Of a DNA stretch of 24,082 nt, positions 1 through 8,620 are shown piece by piece; within the stretch, counting starts at the first letter, position 1; every line of letters begins with the position of its first letter. Location of the stretch: positions 1-24,082 of the forward strand of contig JADGDW010000058.1 of the NCBI GenBank assembly GCA_016744725.1, in the 5' to 3' direction. The position numbers were made by a program, and so were the translations under genes. The notes below the pieces were generated by a model. That model was not told the DNA's origin. It made no database searches and saw only the letters and a list, made by a program, of their open reading frames with translations. Source of the stretch: Candidatus Albibeggiatoa sp. nov. BB20 (GTDB lineage: Bacteria > Pseudomonadota > Gammaproteobacteria > Beggiatoales > Beggiatoaceae).

Positions 1-36
1 ATATTGATCTATATGGAGTCTTAAAAAATACTTTTC

Positions 37-90
37 TAAACCCATATTAAGAACGTATTTATGCCTATCTGTTTAGATTTTATGGGTTTA
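37..90 (-). terminator. Candidate terminator of the kinase/phosphatase operon
   Basis: A perfect 10-bp inverted repeat (taaacccata at 37-46, tatgggttta at 81-90) lies about 45 bp beyond the phosphatase stop codon. Read on the minus strand, the second arm is followed within a few bases by a run of six T. The loop is long (34 nt), which is unusual for an intrinsic terminator, so a regulatory or processing hairpin is also possible. Nothing else is recognisable in bases 1-134. Confidence 0.35.
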
Positions 91-134
91 TTTGTTTGTA
101 TCGCTAGTGTAAACATGTTAATAAAAAACGGCTT

Positions 135-944
135 TTAGAATCGAAAATTAACCAGCTTCTGCCACCAGTTCTTATCTTGATTTAAATCTTCAATTAATAC
201 CTTTACCAAAATGACAGAAATATTATCTTCACCGCCTTTATTATTTGCTGCATCGACTAAATTTTGGGTGGCCAAAGATAAATCATGTTGACAATCAGAC
301 AAAATATTATAAATTTCAATATCTTCCAGCATATCATTCAAGCCATCAGAACAAAGCAAATAAATATCATTGGCTAATACGAATTGCTCTTGAACATCCA
401 CATTAACGATTTTACTTACACCTAGCGCACGTGTCACTAAATTGCGATTAGGGGAATGGCGAGCTTGTTCTGGTGTGTAATAGCCACAGTCAATTAAATC
501 TTGCAGCACTGAATGATCTTTAGTCAATGCCTTAAATTCACGGTGTCGCAACCGATACAATCGAGAATCACCAACATGGGCAATAAACGCCGTATTATCA
601 TGAAACAGTGTCGCCACGATGGTTGTGCCCATACCATGATATTTGGTTTGCTCCTCAGCCGCTTTAAAAATGGACTGATTGGCTCTCACTATAGATTGTT
701 CTAATTGCACACTCGTATGTGTGCCGAGAGGATTATCATTTTCTTCTGTTGCGGACTCGGCAAGCTCTGTCAAATTTGACATGACCGTTTGCACAGCAAT
801 CTCACTGGCGACTTCGCCTGCTTGATAACCTCCCATGCCATCGGCCAGAACCACTAAACCCAGTGTTTCATCGCAACTAAGATAATCTTCATTATGGTCT
901 CTAACCAAGCCTGTGTCAGAAAGATAACTCATTTCTAGGCGCAT
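135..944 (-). CDS. PP2C-family Ser/Thr protein phosphatase
   Basis: A cytoplasmic, metal-dependent phosphatase of about 269 residues that should remove phosphate from Ser/Thr, very likely reversing the kinase encoded just upstream. All the family motifs are present in order: RDHNED near the N-terminus, ADGMGG, GTT, HVGDSRLYR, KDHS, VTRALG, CSDGLNDM and GGEDNIS at the C-terminus; the Asp residues in these motifs bind the two metals. It resembles the bacterial PrpC/Stp1/PppA type, with no membrane segment or extra domain. I chose the ATG at 944 because GAGG sits six bases before it. The frame stays open to a TTG at 983, and another ATG is at 932. With the start at 944 the gene overlaps the end of the kinase by about 29 bases, so translational coupling is likely. 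The family is certain; the target is unknown. Confidence 0.93.
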   Translation of the reverse strand: MRLEMSYLSDTGLVRDHNEDYLSCDETLGLVVLADGMGGYQAGEVASEIAVQTVMSNLTELAESATEENDNPLGTHTSVQLEQSIVRANQSIFKAAEEQTKYHGMGTTIVATLFHDNTAFIAHVGDSRLYRLRHREFKALTKDHSVLQDLIDCGYYTPEQARHSPNRNLVTRALGVSKIVNVDVQEQFVLANDIYLLCSDGLNDMLEDIEIYNILSDCQHDLSLATQNLVDAANNKGGEDNISVILVKVLIEDLNQDKNWWQKLVNFRF

Positions 945-3309
945 ATTCAGCCTCATCACTACAATCACGCAACGCTTGAGCAAACTGCATTCCAGTTTGA
1001 AATCGAGCTTGCGGATTTTTTGTTAATGCAGTGTCAATGATATGTTTTAAACGAATAGGAATGTCCGCACGTATTTGGATTATATCGGGGTGTGATTCAT
1101 TAGCAATTTTAAACATCAAACTTGCCATTGAATCTGCCTGAAACGGTAATGTTCCTGTCAGCAATTGATATAACATAATTCCTAGTGAAAATAAATCGGT
1201 ACGACCATCAATTTTTTTACCTGCCAATTGTTCTGGTGACATAAAAGAAGGTGTACCCAAAATAACGCCTGTTTTTGTTTTATGCGTATCAGTAATACGT
1301 GCAATACCAAAATCGGCTATTTTAATCTGATTTGTCGCAGGATTGTACATAATATTAGCAGGTTTAATATCTCGATGTATTACTTGATGTCGATGTGCAT
1401 AATCCAAAGCAGTGGAAATGCGACTAATAATATCTAGTACCATATTGATAGGTAAAAGATTTTCCTTACGTGAATAAGGGATTAAATTTCCACCTTTAAA
1501 AAATTCCATTGCAATATAGGCTAAATCTTGTTCGCCACCAGCATCGTAAATTTGAATAATATCGTCATGCTGTAAACGTCCTGCGGCATTGGCCTCACGG
1601 AAAAACCGAATCACCGCCTCTTGTAAATCATCGGTATCGAATTCTTCAAACAAAGGCACGGTTTTAATTGCAACTAAACGGTCAAGCTTGGTATCTCGCC
1701 CTAAATACACCACACCCATTGCGCCTTTGCCTAATTGCCGCTCAATTTGATAACGGCCAATATTAGGCTTTTGGGTACTGTTATCCAAGGTGGTTTGTGA
1801 TAAATGCTTCAGTGATAATTTTGGTAAACTAAAACGTTGTAAACGGTCTAAACACTGTTGCACATCCCGAAACATCAGGTTTTGTCCCAAAATATAACGA
1901 TAGACTGCAATCGATCGGCGCGCCTGTTGTTTCAATTCATAATCTAAAGCCAAATTATACAGCAAGCCTAAAATAGCCTCATCAGGTGGACATAAACGGA
2001 ATTTTTCAAAGGCTAAATCTAAATGGCCTTGGCCTTGGAATGCTAAGCCAAGTAAACGATTACTTTCGACTGCTTCTGGATGTAAACGTACTGCATCTTG
2101 ATAGGCTTCGATTAATCGCTTCAAACCTAATACCAAATGCGTTACCACGACAAATAAGACGGGTAATACAATATCTATAGTCCAACTATAGTAAAACAAA
2201 GTGACATATATTGCCCATAAACCCATTATCCACGCAGCAGCAAGCCATAACTTATGTTTTAAACGGGACTGAGAAAACAATAAATACAGAAAACTACTAA
2301 AAAACAAAATCATTTCTACATAGTTTGTCCATGGATGAGACTGTAAATATTGTTGATTGAGCAAGCTATTTAAAATGTTGCCCATCTTAACTACTTCATT
2401 AGCATGAATGCCCACCGTTTCACCGATTAACACAATTTTATTTTGATAGGTTTCAGGTTTAATTTTACCTTGTAAAACATCAATTAAACTGTCTATTTGC
2501 AAATTGGAATTACTGATAGGCATGATGCGGGCAGGAACAGGATATTGATATTGATATTGAATTCTTTGTAATATTGCTGATGCCAAGTGATTAGATTGAT
2601 TTTTATCTAAAGTAGCGACTTTATATCCATATTGATTAAAAATAGCGGGTAACGGTTTGGTTTTATATTGCCCTAATACGATATTATCTGATTGTGCTAG
2701 CACTTCACTTAAACGGGCATCGCCACTTAGCTCATAGCTTAAGCCCGTTAATCTATCTTGTAATTGTAGTAATTCTGTTAGGGTTTTATCAGGTTCAAAT
2801 TGTTTTTGATAAAATTGCTGTAATTGAAACAAAATAGCTTGATCGGTTGCTAAGCGAGCACGGACATGTTGACTATCGGCAATGATGTGTTGCAACTGTT
2901 CTAAATGTTTTGGTAAGGCTGGTAATTTTGACTGCTGATAATATGTCACTAGCGTGTCAATTTGGGCTTGAATCGGGTTAGGTTGCGGCTGTGATAAATC
3001 TAAGTGCAATCCAATGATTTTAGCATGGAGCGCGATTTGTTTAATTAATTGAGCATAATGCTGGCGGCCAATCGGATATTCTTGTAAGGCGATTTGGGTT
3101 TGAGTGTCCACGGCGATAATGGCTAATTGTGGATGAGCAGGTTTTGCAAATTGGGTGATATGTTGCTGCAAAAGCCATTGTTCAATAGGTTGTAAGCCAT
3201 GACTGGAAATTAATAATAGAGCCGCAATGCAAATGATATAGACACTGTCATATTCCCAAAAATGAATTGGAAAAGTATGATTTAAGTTGTCTCCTAGCAG
3301 CTTTTTCAT
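916..3309 (-). CDS. Membrane Ser/Thr protein kinase with CHASE2 sensor domain
   Basis: About 797 residues. Order: one N-terminal membrane segment, a periplasmic CHASE2-type sensor region (roughly residues 45-320, with the typical AIIAVDTQT and KIVLIGET signatures), three hydrophobic segments (about 330-410), a helical TPR-like stretch (about 415-490), and a C-terminal Hanks-type kinase. The kinase has the glycine loop GKGAMG, the ATP-binding Lys at about 549, HRDIKPAN with catalytic Asp at about 647, DFG with Asp at about 666, and SPEQ, so it should be active. CHASE2 is known as an extracellular sensory domain; its ligand is not known. I start at the ATG at 3309: the frame opens further upstream with a TTG at 3381, but the best promoter (-35 at 3398-3403, -10 at 3375-3380, minus strand) would start RNA inside that extension. 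No clear ribosome site is visible. The PP2C gene overlaps its 3' end, forming a kinase/phosphatase pair. Confidence 0.93.
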   Translation of the reverse strand: MKKLLGDNLNHTFPIHFWEYDSVYIICIAALLLISSHGLQPIEQWLLQQHITQFAKPAHPQLAIIAVDTQTQIALQEYPIGRQHYAQLIKQIALHAKIIGLHLDLSQPQPNPIQAQIDTLVTYYQQSKLPALPKHLEQLQHIIADSQHVRARLATDQAILFQLQQFYQKQFEPDKTLTELLQLQDRLTGLSYELSGDARLSEVLAQSDNIVLGQYKTKPLPAIFNQYGYKVATLDKNQSNHLASAILQRIQYQYQYPVPARIMPISNSNLQIDSLIDVLQGKIKPETYQNKIVLIGETVGIHANEVVKMGNILNSLLNQQYLQSHPWTNYVEMILFFSSFLYLLFSQSRLKHKLWLAAAWIMGLWAIYVTLFYYSWTIDIVLPVLFVVVTHLVLGLKRLIEAYQDAVRLHPEAVESNRLLGLAFQGQGHLDLAFEKFRLCPPDEAILGLLYNLALDYELKQQARRSIAVYRYILGQNLMFRDVQQCLDRLQRFSLPKLSLKHLSQTTLDNSTQKPNIGRYQIERQLGKGAMGVVYLGRDTKLDRLVAIKTVPLFEEFDTDDLQEAVIRFFREANAAGRLQHDDIIQIYDAGGEQDLAYIAMEFFKGGNLIPYSRKENLLPINMVLDIISRISTALDYAHRHQVIHRDIKPANIMYNPATNQIKIADFGIARITDTHKTKTGVILGTPSFMSPEQLAGKKIDGRTDLFSLGIMLYQLLTGTLPFQADSMASLMFKIANESHPDIIQIRADIPIRLKHIIDTALTKNPQARFQTGMQFAQALRDCSDEAEYAPRNELSF

Positions 3310-3374
3310 TATCGTACAGTTTTGTAATACTTTGAGTCCAAGAGTGCAGATTACATGCCATTTGGGAAATATGC

Positions 3375-3403
3375 ATAACAAGCATGGGTTCGTTGTTTGT
3401 CAA
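3375..3403 (-). promoter_or_regulatory. Probable promoter of the kinase/phosphatase operon
   Basis: On the minus strand a perfect TTGACA (3398-3403) is followed after 17 bp by TGTTAT (3375-3380, 4 of 6 consensus bases). RNA would start near 3368, giving a leader of about 60 nt before the ATG at 3309 and excluding the TTG at 3381 as start. The rest of the 356-bp divergent gap (3310-3665) holds only the plus-strand promoter listed separately. Confidence 0.55.
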
Positions 3404-3600
3404 AATTACATGTTTTCAAAGTAGATTAAACCTAATTAGAAATACATCCTGTTTTAACTAAGAACTCAGAATTGAATAACATTTGAAAGAGTGTAAAACT
3501 TGTGTTGCTTGGGCAGAATAAATGCTGCATTCCTGAGGTTATCACAATTTTTGCTACCATCTATCCAAAGAAAATCAACAATTAACACAAACAATATTGC

Positions 3601-3628
3601 TTGTTTTGCCCTAACTCAAGACGATAAT
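3601..3628 (+). promoter_or_regulatory. Candidate promoter of the S8 protease gene
   Basis: TTGTTT (3601-3606), a 16-bp spacer, then GATAAT (3623-3628, 5 of 6 bases of the -10 consensus). RNA would start near 3635, about 30 nt before the ATG. The consensus match is fair but the AT-rich setting makes chance matches likely. Confidence 0.4.
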
Positions 3629-3665
3629 AAATATTAAAAACCCCTTACAAATTAGGTTAAATACA

Positions 3666-5210
3666 ATGCGCTATTGCTTGAGTGTTTTTTTACTTGTTAT
3701 TTCCCACAACCTTTATGCTGAAAAAATCTTACATCCTGCTAGTGAACCCCTGCCCTCTGACTGGCAACAGTATGTAATCCAAGACTTATCGCCGTTAGAT
3801 TGGCTCGTGTTAGAACTTCCTAAAACTGAACTAAACACCACCCGTCAACGTACACATCTATATAAGGACGTACAAGGCCATTTTGCCGCCGAGGCAGTGA
3901 TTACACCAAACGACACCTATTACCCTGAACAATGGCATTTAGATGCAATGGGTGTCCCTCAAATGTGGCAAATTACCCAAGGTGAAGGCGTTACGATAGC
4001 AATGTTAGATAGTGGCATTGATCCAAATCAACCTGACCTAACAGAAAATATCTTATTTGACCAAGGCTACGACTTTGGTGATGACGATGCACTACCATAT
4101 GACACGCTCGGCCATGGAACACAAATGGCAGGTTTGATGGTCGCAAGCTGTGATAATCAAATTGGCGTTTGTGGCATTGCCCCGAAAGCAAAACTCATCC
4201 CCTATAAACTCAACACCCAAGATGCCGATGGATTCGGCCTGAGCAGCTTCTCATCCGCAGATTTAGCCGCCGCAATCTTAGCCGCGACTGCCACTGATGC
4301 CAATATTATCTCCATGAGCTTGGTTTTAAATGAATCTGTACCTTGGGTTGAGCAAGCCCTACAATACGCAAAAAGCCTAGGCAAAATTTTAGTCGCAGCA
4401 ACAGGAAATGAAGGCAATAATCAAGTGGGCTTTCCTGCAAATTTACCATGGGTGTTAGGGGTCGGCGCACATGACAAAAACAATGAACCCCTATTTAAAA
4501 GCAACTATGGAGATGGTTTAGACCTACTTGCCCCCGGTGTTGATTTATGGACAACCCAAGCAGGACAACAATATACCAATTTTACCGTGGGCACATCTGC
4601 CGCCACTGCGGTGACTGCAGGTTTACTGGCATTATTGAAAGCAGAACAGCCAAAAACCATAGCCCCTGAAATCTTGGCCAGCTTATTGAATGCTATACTG
4701 GATATAACTGAACTGGGCTATGATTTAAAAACGGGATTTGGTAAAGCACAATTACCTATTGTAACAACAATCACACAAACTGATGAGACTCCTAAAATAA
4801 GTTATGAGCCAAAATCTGCAAATGTGTATCATTATTACGACAATTTTGTGGTATATTTAGCGTCAAGCCAATTGCAAGGCTATAGTGGGAATGTGTTTTT
4901 TCGGTTTAATTTTCCAATAACCGCACAAGGGCAACGTACCCACTTATCCAGCGTTTGGCAACGTCCTAACAGCGTTATATCAACCTCTGATAATGTAAAT
5001 ACTCTTAGTTTGGATGAATTTAAACAAGAGCTAAATTTATTCTTATTTGGTGGGCAAGACGCATTATTTGGGGATGGCTTGATTTCTACACAGTTAGTTG
5101 AAGGCGCGTATGAACTGCTAACTTATGTAGCATTAGATGCTAAGCAGTTGATTACAACTCGTAAAATAATGTGGCTATCTCAAAACTTGTTAGAAAAAAA
5201 TATTGATTAG
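3666..5210 (+). CDS. Exported subtilisin-like serine protease (S8 family)
   Basis: 514 residues. A short signal peptide (about 1-18, ending LYA) precedes a small propeptide-like region, then the subtilase domain from about residue 80. The catalytic triad is visible: Asp115 in LDSGID, His150 in GHGTQMAG, Ser311 in GTSAATA; the oxyanion Asn248 is in ATGNEGN. It should therefore be an active secreted endopeptidase. The last 140 residues (about 370-514) form an extra C-terminal domain, rich in aromatic and beta-type residues, that I do not recognise. The start fits the signal peptide; a weak TTAGG lies about ten bases upstream. It is the first of three exported proteins on this strand, but 188 bp and a separate promoter divide it from the next, so co-transcription is not required. 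A role in maturing or shedding the neighbouring surface protein is only a guess from position. Confidence 0.92.
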   Translation: MRYCLSVFLLVISHNLYAEKILHPASEPLPSDWQQYVIQDLSPLDWLVLELPKTELNTTRQRTHLYKDVQGHFAAEAVITPNDTYYPEQWHLDAMGVPQMWQITQGEGVTIAMLDSGIDPNQPDLTENILFDQGYDFGDDDALPYDTLGHGTQMAGLMVASCDNQIGVCGIAPKAKLIPYKLNTQDADGFGLSSFSSADLAAAILAATATDANIISMSLVLNESVPWVEQALQYAKSLGKILVAATGNEGNNQVGFPANLPWVLGVGAHDKNNEPLFKSNYGDGLDLLAPGVDLWTTQAGQQYTNFTVGTSAATAVTAGLLALLKAEQPKTIAPEILASLLNAILDITELGYDLKTGFGKAQLPIVTTITQTDETPKISYEPKSANVYHYYDNFVVYLASSQLQGYSGNVFFRFNFPITAQGQRTHLSSVWQRPNSVISTSDNVNTLSLDEFKQELNLFLFGGQDALFGDGLISTQLVEGAYELLTYVALDAKQLITTRKIMWLSQNLLEKNID

Positions 5211-5300
5211 GACTTGCAAAATACGCCCATTGTGTGCAATATTTATACTAATCCGTTGGGTAAGGTGTGGCCAGAATTGTGTAGTAAGTTTACAATAGTG

Positions 5301-5329
5301 TTGTTTAATACTAACAATTGTTGTATATA
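5301..5329 (+). promoter_or_regulatory. Candidate promoter and leader of the surface-protein gene
   Basis: TTGTTT (5301-5306), 17 bp, then TATATA (5324-5329) preceded by a TG extended-minus-10 element. The leader of about 65 nt contains TTCAC (5339-5343) and GTGAA (5360-5364), which can pair around GAGCTC, and ends with GGAG at 5384-5387, eleven bases before the first of three consecutive ATG codons. A stable 5' hairpin would fit a highly expressed mRNA, but this is inference. Confidence 0.4.
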
Positions 5330-5398
5330 AGTTCTGACTTCACGAAATTCCCGAGCTCAGTGAATTAAGTTAATCCAACTTATGGAGATTTGTAAGCT

Positions 5399-8300
5399 AT
5401 GATGATGAAAAAAACGGTATTAGCGACTGCTGTTGCTTTCGCTTTAGCAGGTGGTCCTGTGTGGGCTGCTACAACAACAACTGCTGGTAAGTTCATTTTA
5501 GACAAGACTGAAGTGAATGCTGGTGGCGTTGTTAACTTGGCGTTGATGGGTTTAGCTGAATCTAATGAAGTTGACCGTTTCGCTGAACAAGGTGGTTTCA
5601 CTATCATTGCAACGGTATCTAGCGAAAAAGGTACAGTTGTAGGTGGTGCAGAGCACCCTGACAGTGCAACTGCTGGCAACTTTGCCCAAACTGTACGTTA
5701 TGTTAAATTAACTCAAGGTAATGGCCGCGTTTATATTAACTATCCTGCTGATGTAACAGGTGAAGATACAATTAGTATCACATTACAAGCGCGTTCTGGC
5801 AGTGCTCAAAGCGGTTTCGCTTATGAAAATATCCCAGGTGCTAACGCAACTAAAACAGTGACTATCGTTCCAGTTTCTACTGCTCCAGGTAGCTTTGATA
5901 TTGCAGGCTTTACGCCAGCTCCTGTAGATAGCAATGGCACTGCTGATACAGATTCTTCTAATGGTATTGATGCGGCAATGACTGCAGGTGTTGCAGGTGG
6001 CCAAATCACTGTTAAAGCTAAAAACCCAAATGCAGCTGGTATCGTTACTTTAACTATCCTTGATGCAAGCTTAACAAGCGAAGACGTTGTTTACACACAA
6101 CCTATGTCAGCAGGTCAAGCTATCTTCACTTTAGACAACCAAGTGGTTAAAGCGGGTAGTCATAAAGTTGAAGCAACTATGGATGACGCAACTAGCGTTG
6201 GCTTAATTTATGCCGATACATTGACAGTATCTCCTACAGGTCTTCCTAAAGCAATTGAGCTATATGCTGAATATCAAAAAGCTAAAGTATTAAAACCAGA
6301 CGATAGCTTATTCAATGCAGCAACAGGCGCATGTCAAGCAACGACAGCTTTAGCGTGTCAAGGTATCAAAGTTAGTGCGAAAGCAGTTGACGAATATGGC
6401 AACTTAACAACAAATAAAGCTGGTAGCGATATCTTATTAAGTATTAAAGATACTGCAACTGACAAAGTTGTTGGTGATACTGCGTTAAGCTTAAAAATTG
6501 ATGCGGCTTCAGGTAAATCATCTGTAGTTACGGGTGACAAATGGGTTGGTAACGCTAAAGACGAACTTATCAAATTAGGTACAGCAAGCTTAGTTGCAAC
6601 ACCAGTTGATAGCAATGGCCTACCTTTGAGTACTGTTTCTGCATCTGAAGCATTATCTTTTGAAGCGGTTAGCATTGGTATCAATGCAATTACTTTAGCT
6701 AACTTTGCAGCTGCACCAATCGCAGGTACTGAGGTTAAATCTGCATTCAATGTTACAGTTATTGATGCAAAAGGTAATGTTAACACTGCTCAACCAGCAA
6801 GCCTAATTAGTGTTACTAACTTAGATAGCACAGAAAGCTTAAATGTAAGCCGTCAATCTGAAGGTGCTAATGTAAATAATGTTGACTTGTTATTCAGAGT
6901 TGGTACAGATTCTCCTGCTACATATTTAGTGGGTGATGCGGCTGGAAACTATGGTCAAGTTGTTGTTGAAAGTGCACCAGGTGTCCAAACTGCAGCTTTA
7001 ACTGATGTGAAAATGGTTAATGCTCATGGTTATGACGTAACTTCTATTAGCCCAGGTGGTTTATCTTCTGATGAAACCTACACTGTAAGCATTCCTGAAG
7101 TTATCTTCAAAATGTCTGACGAATATGGTAATCCTGTAACAGGTAGCCCAATCACTAAGGACATCACAGGTGAATTTCGCATTGCTTCTAGCAATGGTAC
7201 ACCAGTACAAGCTGATGGTGAATTCGGTGTTCCTGGTCGTAGCGAAAGTAAAAATGCAACTGTAACTTATGCAGCTTCTGGTGAAACTCCATTCGCAGGC
7301 GAAGATTCAATTGCTGTAAGCTTCACTAAACCTGGTTTAGGTAGCAAACAATTAACTGTTACTACAACTGTTCCTAAATTGCAATCTATGCAAGACATTT
7401 CAACTTACATTGAACAAACAGATATTCCTGTTAACAGTGAAGTTGCAATGACTGTTGAAGTATTAGACCAAGATGGCAACATCTTTGTTGATTCTGACTC
7501 AACTAAAAACACTGTGGTTAAAATCAATGTAACAGGTTCTGGTGACAAACCAATCGGTTCTCCAGTTGTTAAAGAAGTTGTTAATGGTGCTGAACAAACC
7601 GTTGTTGCAGGCCAATCATTAAACTTCTCTGAAACAAATGGTCGTAAGACTTTTGTTATCTCAGCTGGCGCAGTTGAAGGTCAATTCACTGTTTCTTTCT
7701 CTGACGCAACTGGTGCTGTTAATTCTGATGCTCGCGTATTCAACGTAACTCGCATTCTTGAAGAAGTATGTAGCGAAAACAACTTAGAAGTATGTTCAAC
7801 TACAACTAACCCAACTTGTGAAGATGCTGGTGGTTTCTACGATGAAGGCGCGACAGCGTGTCGTTTCATTCCTATCATTGAAGAAGGTGTTCCAGGCATT
7901 GGTGCTGACGGTAACCCAACTACAAGTGCTGCGAAGATTCGTGGTGGTTGTTCAGTGAATGCAGGTGACGTAGCTAACAATGCAGTTGCAAATGGTTTAC
8001 TTACACCTATGAAATTAATGGGTGTAGTTGAAGCTGATCCTGCTGATGTTGGTAAAGAAGCTGATATTTTGTTCTTAGCTGAAACAACAGATGCTGGTGA
8101 AAACTCATTCTTCTATAGCATTTACACTCAAGGCTTAGAAGCAAATACTGATGCAGACGGTAATGCTGATGGGTTCAATGACTTTACTTTCGAAGGCTTA
8201 GACCTTGGTTTAAGATTATTCGTTAATGCTGATGGCTTATCATTACCTTTTGGTGATGAAACAATTAGTGTCATCAACTATGAGCCATTCAAAACTGTAA

Positions 8301-8455
8301 CCTTGAAAGCAAGACAATCTTATGAATTATTTGATTGGAATGGTGGTGTTGGTCAGAAAGGTTCTGGTCGTTTCTTCATTGGTTATCGTTTAACTGATAC
8401 TGGTGAAATTGTATATAACACTAATGAAATTGGTTGTTCTGCACAACCTGAATAA
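5399..8455 (+). CDS. Large exported Ig-like-repeat surface protein (S-layer or sheath candidate)
   Basis: 1018 residues with a clear signal peptide (MMMKKT start, cleavage after VWA near residue 23). The body is beta-rich, poor in Trp, and built of invasin/Big-type modules: D-x-x-GN turns recur at about residues 331 (DEYGN), 456 (DAKGN), 574 (DEYGN) and 690 (DQDGN), spaced 116-125 residues apart. Eight Cys occur, two near 311-320 and six from about 791 to the end, where a Cys-rich stretch leads into a distinct C-terminal region (about 850-1018). Codon choice is strongly biased (GGT, GCT, ACT, AAC; 14 of 17 Arg codons are CGT/CGC), unlike the neighbours and typical of an abundant protein. Its own leader and two downstream hairpins suggest a single-gene transcript. 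The three ATG codons in a row leave the exact start open; the first has the best GGAG spacing. No S-layer anchor domain is recognised, so an adhesin or sheath component is equally possible. Confidence 0.75.
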   Translation: MMMKKTVLATAVAFALAGGPVWAATTTTAGKFILDKTEVNAGGVVNLALMGLAESNEVDRFAEQGGFTIIATVSSEKGTVVGGAEHPDSATAGNFAQTVRYVKLTQGNGRVYINYPADVTGEDTISITLQARSGSAQSGFAYENIPGANATKTVTIVPVSTAPGSFDIAGFTPAPVDSNGTADTDSSNGIDAAMTAGVAGGQITVKAKNPNAAGIVTLTILDASLTSEDVVYTQPMSAGQAIFTLDNQVVKAGSHKVEATMDDATSVGLIYADTLTVSPTGLPKAIELYAEYQKAKVLKPDDSLFNAATGACQATTALACQGIKVSAKAVDEYGNLTTNKAGSDILLSIKDTATDKVVGDTALSLKIDAASGKSSVVTGDKWVGNAKDELIKLGTASLVATPVDSNGLPLSTVSASEALSFEAVSIGINAITLANFAAAPIAGTEVKSAFNVTVIDAKGNVNTAQPASLISVTNLDSTESLNVSRQSEGANVNNVDLLFRVGTDSPATYLVGDAAGNYGQVVVESAPGVQTAALTDVKMVNAHGYDVTSISPGGLSSDETYTVSIPEVIFKMSDEYGNPVTGSPITKDITGEFRIASSNGTPVQADGEFGVPGRSESKNATVTYAASGETPFAGEDSIAVSFTKPGLGSKQLTVTTTVPKLQSMQDISTYIEQTDIPVNSEVAMTVEVLDQDGNIFVDSDSTKNTVVKINVTGSGDKPIGSPVVKEVVNGAEQTVVAGQSLNFSETNGRKTFVISAGAVEGQFTVSFSDATGAVNSDARVFNVTRILEEVCSENNLEVCSTTTNPTCEDAGGFYDEGATACRFIPIIEEGVPGIGADGNPTTSAAKIRGGCSVNAGDVANNAVANGLLTPMKLMGVVEADPADVGKEADILFLAETTDAGENSFFYSIYTQGLEANTDADGNADGFNDFTFEGLDLGLRLFVNADGLSLPFGDETISVINYEPFKTVTLKARQSYELFDWNGGVGQKGSGRFFIGYRLTDTGEIVYNTNEIGCSAQPE

Positions 8456-8466
8456 GCTTTGATAAT

Positions 8467-8493
8467 AGCACTTAAGTTCTAAACTTAAGTGTT
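8467..8493 (+). terminator. Hairpin just after the surface-protein gene
   Basis: Perfect 10-bp arms cacttaagtt (8469-8478) and aacttaagtg (8482-8491) with a 3-nt loop, extendable by two pairs, begin about 12 bases after the stop. Only a short T run follows, so it may protect the mRNA end rather than terminate transcription; the stronger terminator is the next hairpin. Confidence 0.5.
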
Positions 8494-8505
8494 TCTCAAA
8501 ACTTG

Positions 8506-8545
8506 AAAAAGCGGTACATTATGCAAATGATGTATCGCTTTTTTT
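8506..8545 (+). terminator. Strong rho-independent terminator
   Basis: Arms 8506-8521 and 8528-8543 pair over 16 positions with two G-T wobbles around a 6-nt loop; AAAAAGCG faces CGCTTTTT and the T tract runs to 8545. The A run on the left would make it work in both directions. It ends the surface-protein transcript and insulates the SGNH gene. Confidence 0.85.
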
Positions 8546-8620
8546 ATGTCTGAAAAATCGATATTGAAAAAACAGTATAATTATTTTGTGAATCTTTCAT
8601 TTTTTAAAGGAGTTCATTAC

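Noticed and set aside
2541..2560. GATATT triplicate as a possible iteron or regulatory repeat
   Set aside because: It lies within the CHASE2 coding region and encodes QYQYQY.
5380..6786. Several minus-strand open frames inside the surface-protein gene
   Set aside because: They mirror the biased codon use of the real gene; none has a ribosome site or a recognisable product.
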